Below are positions 60,106 through 64,000 of a stretch of 64,000 bases of DNA, one piece after another. The DNA comes from Euglena gracilis. Lineage: Eukaryota; Euglenida; Euglenophyceae; Euglenales. The stretch lies in assembly GCA_039621445.1 (NCBI GenBank), contig CP154955.1:47536139-47600138 (forward strand), read 5' to 3'. The first letter of the stretch is position 1, and each line of letters opens with the position of its first letter. The notes below the pieces were generated by a model. It was not told where the DNA came from, searched no databases, and worked only from the letters and a program-made list of their open reading frames with translations. The translations under genes were made by a program, and so were the position numbers.

Positions 60106-60397
60106 CAGGGGTTTTTTTAAGACCGGGGGAGGGGGGGGGAGGGGGTCGGCACCCACCCACCCACCCCCTGGGGTGTGCCCCCCGGGGGGGGGGGGGGGGG
60201 GTCCCGGGGGACCCACCCACTTTTGCCCGAAAATGGCCAAAAATGCTAAAAATGACACCTTTTTCAAAATTTTCGGTGCCTTCGGCGCTAAAAAAGATAT
60301 ACCCACCCGCCCCAACCCCCACCACCGTGTTGGTATTGAAAGGGCCCCCCCCCCCCTCCCCCGGGGGAGGGGGTCAAGACTAAAAAAAAAACCCCTG
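60106..60397. mobile_element. CAGGGGTTTT-family hAT-like MITE, copy B
   Basis: It is flanked by GCGTTATT at 60,098-60,105 and 60,398-60,405, as in copy A. The C/G blocks differ in length and the central hairpin reads GGTGCCTTCGGCGCTAAAAA. Confidence 0.9.
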
Positions 60398-60714
60398 GCG
60401 TTATTCCCGCTGAGTGGGTTCCAACTACCGTGCACCCTAGCCCCCCCGAGGTGGCCATCCAATGAGAGAGCACACCTCTCACTATCCGGGCGATAATTAC
60501 ATGTGTATGTGTGTGTGCTTATGTTTCCAAGCTTACGATGCAAGGATATGCAAAGAGAGAGTGTCTGAGGGACCTGGTGGATGGGGGGAATTGCGGTCTC
60601 GGGCCAGTGTAATTGTAAAAATGTTCTTTCAACCCAGTGGTCATGGGTGCTGTGTGAACATTTGAAACTGAAATTCCTCCATCATTATGCCATCACAGTA
60701 GATGCCATCCGTCG

Positions 60715-60928
60715 CAGACTTCTTTTGAGACCCAAGGGGGTCCCCCCACCCCCCCAGCCCCGCGCGGGCCCCCCCCCCCCCCCGGAGGGAGGGGGGGCAG
60801 GGACCCTCCCAAAAAATTGGGCCGTCTGAGGGCATTTCCCAAAAGTTTTGGCGCCGAAGCCCAGACCTGGGCCTCTGGCCCCGGACCCACCGCCCCCAGG
60901 GGGGTATTCTGACTTAAAAAGAAGCATG
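60715..60928. mobile_element. GGCTTC-family MITE, copy B
   Basis: CAGACTTCTTTTGAGAC to GACTTAAAAAGAAGCATG, flanked by ATCCGTCG and ATCCAATT. Same insertion as 6,254-6,466. Confidence 0.65.
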
Positions 60929-61235
60929 ATCCAATTCACATCAGAAAATTGTGATGAAACCATACAACCTCCGGAAGGGAGGGGGGCTACCCACCATCCA
61001 GTTCTTCCAATCCCACAACAGATCTAAACGTGAAAGGGAAATCGTCGCGCGCGGCGCGCGCACACACACACGCACACACGCACGCACACAGACACGCACG
61101 CACACACACGCACACACACACACACATACATACACACACCATAGCCCAATTGGTGCATTCGGAGCTTTTTGTGACCATGCGTTTTCAGCAACGCGGAATG
61201 CCCGGGCGCAACACACCGCACGCGCCGCCGCGGCC

Positions 61236-61334
61236 TCAGTAGAAGTAGTCGTACCGCTGCTCCGCCAGAACCAGGCAGCCCGGGGCCCCCACCGCCGGCG
61301 GCTGCCAGGCCGGCCGGCGGGCGCGGCACTCCCC
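61236..61334 (-). CDS. Terminal coding exon, copy B
   Basis: Acceptor CCGCAG, then 32 codons and TGA. The protein is identical to the copy A exon (GECRARRPAWQPPAVGAPGC to EQRYDYFY). The four base differences (CTC/CTG, GCA/GCG, GAA/GAG, TTT/TTC) are all silent. This copy would belong to a second, partly duplicated gene whose upstream exons lie beyond the right edge. Confidence 0.75.
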   Translation of the reverse strand, partial: GECRARRPAWQPPAVGAPGCLVLAEQRYDYFY

Positions 61335-62015
61335 CTGCGGGGACGGGGGCAAGGCACGGAGCCAAACCTTTGGAGCCCCGGGTAGGAAGTTTATACCCCA
61401 AGACTCCAAGGGATCTTGTGGGGGGTGCATTCCAGGGCAGGCTTCCTTAGCCAACCTCAGGGAGGGTGCCTTGTGCTGTAGAGTACCCCACGGGGTCGGG
61501 CGCCGACCCAGCCAATCTTCCCTTGACAAGGGCCATTTTCGGACCTCCCAGCGCCTTCGGCGCCGGAGGTGTGCGCTAAAGCACACCCCACCACAAACCG
61601 GACCCCCCTGAGGGGTCGAAAGTGCCCTACCCCCCTTCCTGCCCATGGCGGGTGCGAATTTCCGGGGGAAAAAAGCCACTCCAGCTCCAGGGTCCAGGAG
61701 AGGGCGGGGGTCTGCATTGCCAAATTTCCTCAGAGGCAGCAGACGGCTGAACCTTTTTGGCAAACACTTCTCGCGGGGGCAGTAAAAGTGAAATGAAGAT
61801 GAAAATTGCATTTCGTTCCCCCCCCCCAGGGGTATCGACCCACTCACCCACCCAATCCTCATCATACACCATCAAAAATGTTTAAAAGAAAATCACAGTT
61901 CTGTCACTGGGGGCCAGATATATATGAAAATACGGAAAGCCCTGGGGGGGGTCGGACCCCTTCCCAACACAGGGGGGGGGGGACCCTGCACTCCAACCTC
62001 GAAACGGACGATAAC

Positions 62016-62078
62016 TTAGAAAACATCCGGGAGCCCCATGGAACCTTTCGGATTCGGAGCCGCCCAGGGTGGAGACAC
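62016..62078 (-). CDS. Possible alternative terminal exon, copy B
   Basis: VSPPWAAPNPKGSMGLPDVF followed by TAA, after the acceptor CTCCACAG. One Ser/Pro and one silent difference from copy A. Confidence 0.3.
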   Translation of the reverse strand: MSPPWAAPNPKGSMGLPDVF

Positions 62079-62441
62079 CTGTGGAGATCTGCTGAAAAAA
62101 CTCTGGTGCTTGGGGACAGTTTCAAAAACAGTGACATCGGGCACCTTTTATTCATTTTGTGCATGGGGAAAACCCAAAAGTCCCAAACACAACAAATTCA
62201 GCTAATTAAATAAAATAAAAAACACCTTGGTTAATTTTTGTTATTTCTCTGGACAGAGACAGAGAAAAATCCAAAAAATCAGAGGACCAGGAACAAGCAG
62301 TTGTTGAATCATTGTGAGAGTCGGATGCACTCTTCGTCGTGCTGGTCAGAGGAAACTTGGAAGGGAAGGAATTCCAGCCAAAGGATATTCGGCAACACCT
62401 GGAAGCGATAGTACACGGGAGGGATCAATGACACGGAATAC

Positions 62442-62523
62442 CTGCTTCGGGGCTCGCGCCTTTTGCCTCAGCCATTGCTTGAACGCCCGCTGGTCCTGTT
62501 TATACCGCCGTTTCACCTCAGCG
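62442..62523 (-). CDS. Coiled-coil exon, copy B (RAFKQWL)
   Basis: Same 82 bp and phases as 8,007-8,088, with one silent change. The donor is CAG/GTATTC in place of CAG/GTGTTC, both usable. Confidence 0.75.
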
Positions 62524-62556
62524 CTGAACGGGGGGGGATTCACAAAGCTCACAACT

Positions 62557-62720
62557 ATGTTTGTGTGTGTGTGTGTTGTGTGTGTTGTGTGTGTGCATGT
62601 GCGTGCGTGCGTGCGTGCGTGCGTGCATGCGTGCGGGCGGGCGGGCGGGCGTGCGTGCGTGCGTGCGTGCGCGCGCGCGCGCGTGTGTGTGTACGTGTGC
62701 GTATGGGTGGGTGGGTCGGT
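62557..62720. repeat. (GT)n/(GCGT)n/(GGCG)n microsatellite
   Basis: Counterpart of 8,118-8,282 with a GGGCGGGC expansion absent from copy A. Confidence 0.9.
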
Positions 62721-62856
62721 GTGGATGGGCAAGCGAGTGGCTGAGCAGGTGTGCAAACAGGACAAGATGCACTTTCACCCACAAAAAATGCCTTGTCCTG
62801 GGTGCCTGCCCATAGCAGGCACCCCCCCAGGGTCAGTTTTTGGGTCCTGGTGCCTG

Positions 62857-62955
62857 ACGACCAAGCCAATTTACCCTTGAAAATGACATTTTCCGGCCCG
62901 TGCTTTCGCGCAACCCACCACAAGACCTGAGGGGGTGACCTCCTCTGGCAACCCC
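62857..62955 (+). repeat. Copy-B-only segment related to the 7,020 repeat
   Basis: About 97 bp (CCAAGCCAATTTACCCTTGA, ATTTTCCGGCCCGTGC, CACCACAAGACC) are present here but absent between CTGAC and CCCAGGG at 8,420 in copy A. Its words match the 7,020-7,200 repeat, so an internal deletion in copy A or an insertion in copy B occurred after the duplication. Confidence 0.6.
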
Positions 62956-63067
62956 CAGGGAACTTCCTTAAAAAGAAGACTGCAGACACCCACAAAATCA
63001 AAAGAAAACCATAGTTTTCAGGGGATTCAATCATTACAATCCGAAAATTCATCCAGAAGCAGCAAAG

Positions 63068-63203
63068 CAAAAAAAAAAAAAAACAAAAAACAAAAAAAAC
63101 CCCCATACCCCCGCCCCCCCCCCCCCCCACCCCCGCCCACCCCCCTCCCCCCCCCCTCACCCCACCCCACCCACCCCGACCCCCCACCCCCCCAAAAAAA
63201 AAC
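63068..63203. repeat. Copy-B-only A-run/C-run block
   Basis: About 130 bp of A-runs and C-runs with a few T replace a short GAGCG at 8,533 in copy A. The style is the same as the interruptions in the satellite array. Confidence 0.8.
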
Positions 63204-63312
63204 GAGTGGTGGCCTAGTGGTGGACAGGCGCACAGGCAAGAGTACAAACAAACCAACGGAAATAAAATATGCCTAAGCCAAATATTCACTCATAACGACG
63301 TCACATACACAC

Positions 63313-63375
63313 CGCTCCTGGATGGCACGCTGGTGCTTGAGTAACTCCTCTTTTGCACGTTTGGCATTGACGTTG
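63313..63375 (-). CDS. Coiled-coil exon, copy B (AKRAKEELLKHQRAIQE)
   Basis: The 63 bp are identical to 8,645-8,707, with the same TTGCAG acceptor and GTGTGT donor. The next upstream exon (counterpart of 9,531-9,602) would lie just past the window. Confidence 0.75.
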
Positions 63376-63403
63376 CTGCAAAAAAGACACAAACTGTCGA
63401 GGT

Positions 63404-63880
63404 GTGCAATCAAAATTCGTTAAAGAAAAAAACGCTGGCAGAAAAGAAACACTTTTCATGTTCCTGACGTTCACATCGGTTGTTGCCAACGGCATTCTCA
63501 TTCTGAGCATTGTGCTTGAAATGAACTACTTGATCCTCCTTGACACACAAAAATTGAACAAATTGAACAACCTTGACACACAGCTTGAACAGCCTTGGTG
63601 GCATGCCGAGACCATTCATTCGTTGATGAACCTCGGAGGAACCTCTGGCAACCAGTTTCCCAATGGTGGGACATGGGGCTGGGGAAAAAATCGGCCATTG
63701 ACTTTTGACGCTGCCCTGGACATTATTTTCCAAACAACTTTGAAAAATGATTTAACAGAAAAAAATCCTGTCAAGGCAGCAATCGACATATGGGGTGTGA
63801 ACAAACTTGGGGAGGAAAAACGGCCATGGGCACCATCATTATCGGCAATTAATGGGATTCGACGGATTGCTTGGCTGTGA
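63404..63880 (+). pseudogene. Open frame of 158 codons on the opposite strand, unrecognised
   Basis: The plus strand is open from an ATG through ILLDTQKLNKLNNLDTQLEQ, PWWHAETIHSLMNLGGTSGN and VKAAIDIWGVNKLGEEKRPW to a TGA. The copy A counterpart is broken by a stop and an indel, and differences are mostly replacements. It lies in an intron of the minus-strand gene. It could be a transposon or retrogene remnant, or chance. No family recognised. Confidence 0.3.
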
Positions 63881-64000
63881 GCTTGAAAATTGGACCACAT
63901 GTCCCAAGCCAGTCGGGCGATGCAACTGTCGAATAATGGATGCAATGGTCCAATGGGTTTCGAGGAAATCGGCATTCTTCTTGTTTAGGAGTAGGTTCAG

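Larger units (their letters stand above)
56884..64000 (+). repeat. Segmental duplication, copy B (runs off the window)
   Basis: Collinear with 2,322-9,327. It carries the same MITEs with the same target duplications, the same exons and the same microsatellites, with different lengths. Copy-B-only segments are at 62,857-62,955 and 63,068-63,203. The distance between copies is about 54.5 kb. Confidence 0.95.

Overview
This is nuclear DNA from an intron-rich eukaryote, most likely an animal. The signs are short exons with GT-AG borders and high third-position GC, lying in large introns packed with homopolymers, microsatellites, palindromes and small transposons. The style recalls a GC-rich vertebrate-type (micro)chromosome, but nothing in the window fixes the species. 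There are no bacterial-type operons, and I saw no rRNA or tRNA gene.

The only gene I can support runs on the minus strand, from at least 31.45 kb down to its stop codon at 6.78 kb, with its 5' end outside the supported exons. I find about 24 short exons. Many neighbours join in reading phase. The 3' part (10,990 to 8,007) encodes an alpha-helical coiled coil rich in A/K/E/Q/R with a recurring aromatic-x-x-W-L motif (FERWL, YDEWL, FKQWL). The last exon (6,781-6,879) ends in a Tyr-rich tail (RYDYFY). I cannot name the protein. The helix-plus-W pattern resembles ciliary or microtubule coiled-coil (CCDC/MAP) proteins, and that is inference.

Layout: 1-1.6 kb is low-complexity DNA. 1.6-9.3 kb is copy A of a segmental duplication that carries the 3' end of the gene. 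9.3-31.5 kb is the rest of the gene, with introns full of hAT-like miniature transposons (8-bp target duplications) and a 2.7-kb palindrome-rich element at 13.7-16.4 kb. 31.9-38.5 kb is a 6.6-kb TATATG hexamer array. 38.5-40.5 kb holds a G-rich minisatellite, a MITE remnant and a second palindrome cluster, ending in a 13-N gap. 40.5-56.25 kb is a satellite of about 164 bp in roughly 96 tandem copies. 56.4-64 kb is copy B of the duplication, in direct orientation except for its first 0.5 kb, which is inverted.

Copy B repeats the last three coiled-coil/terminal exons. In the terminal exon all four A/B differences are synonymous, so both gene ends appear to have been under protein-level constraint. 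About 22 kb of simple and satellite DNA separates the copies.
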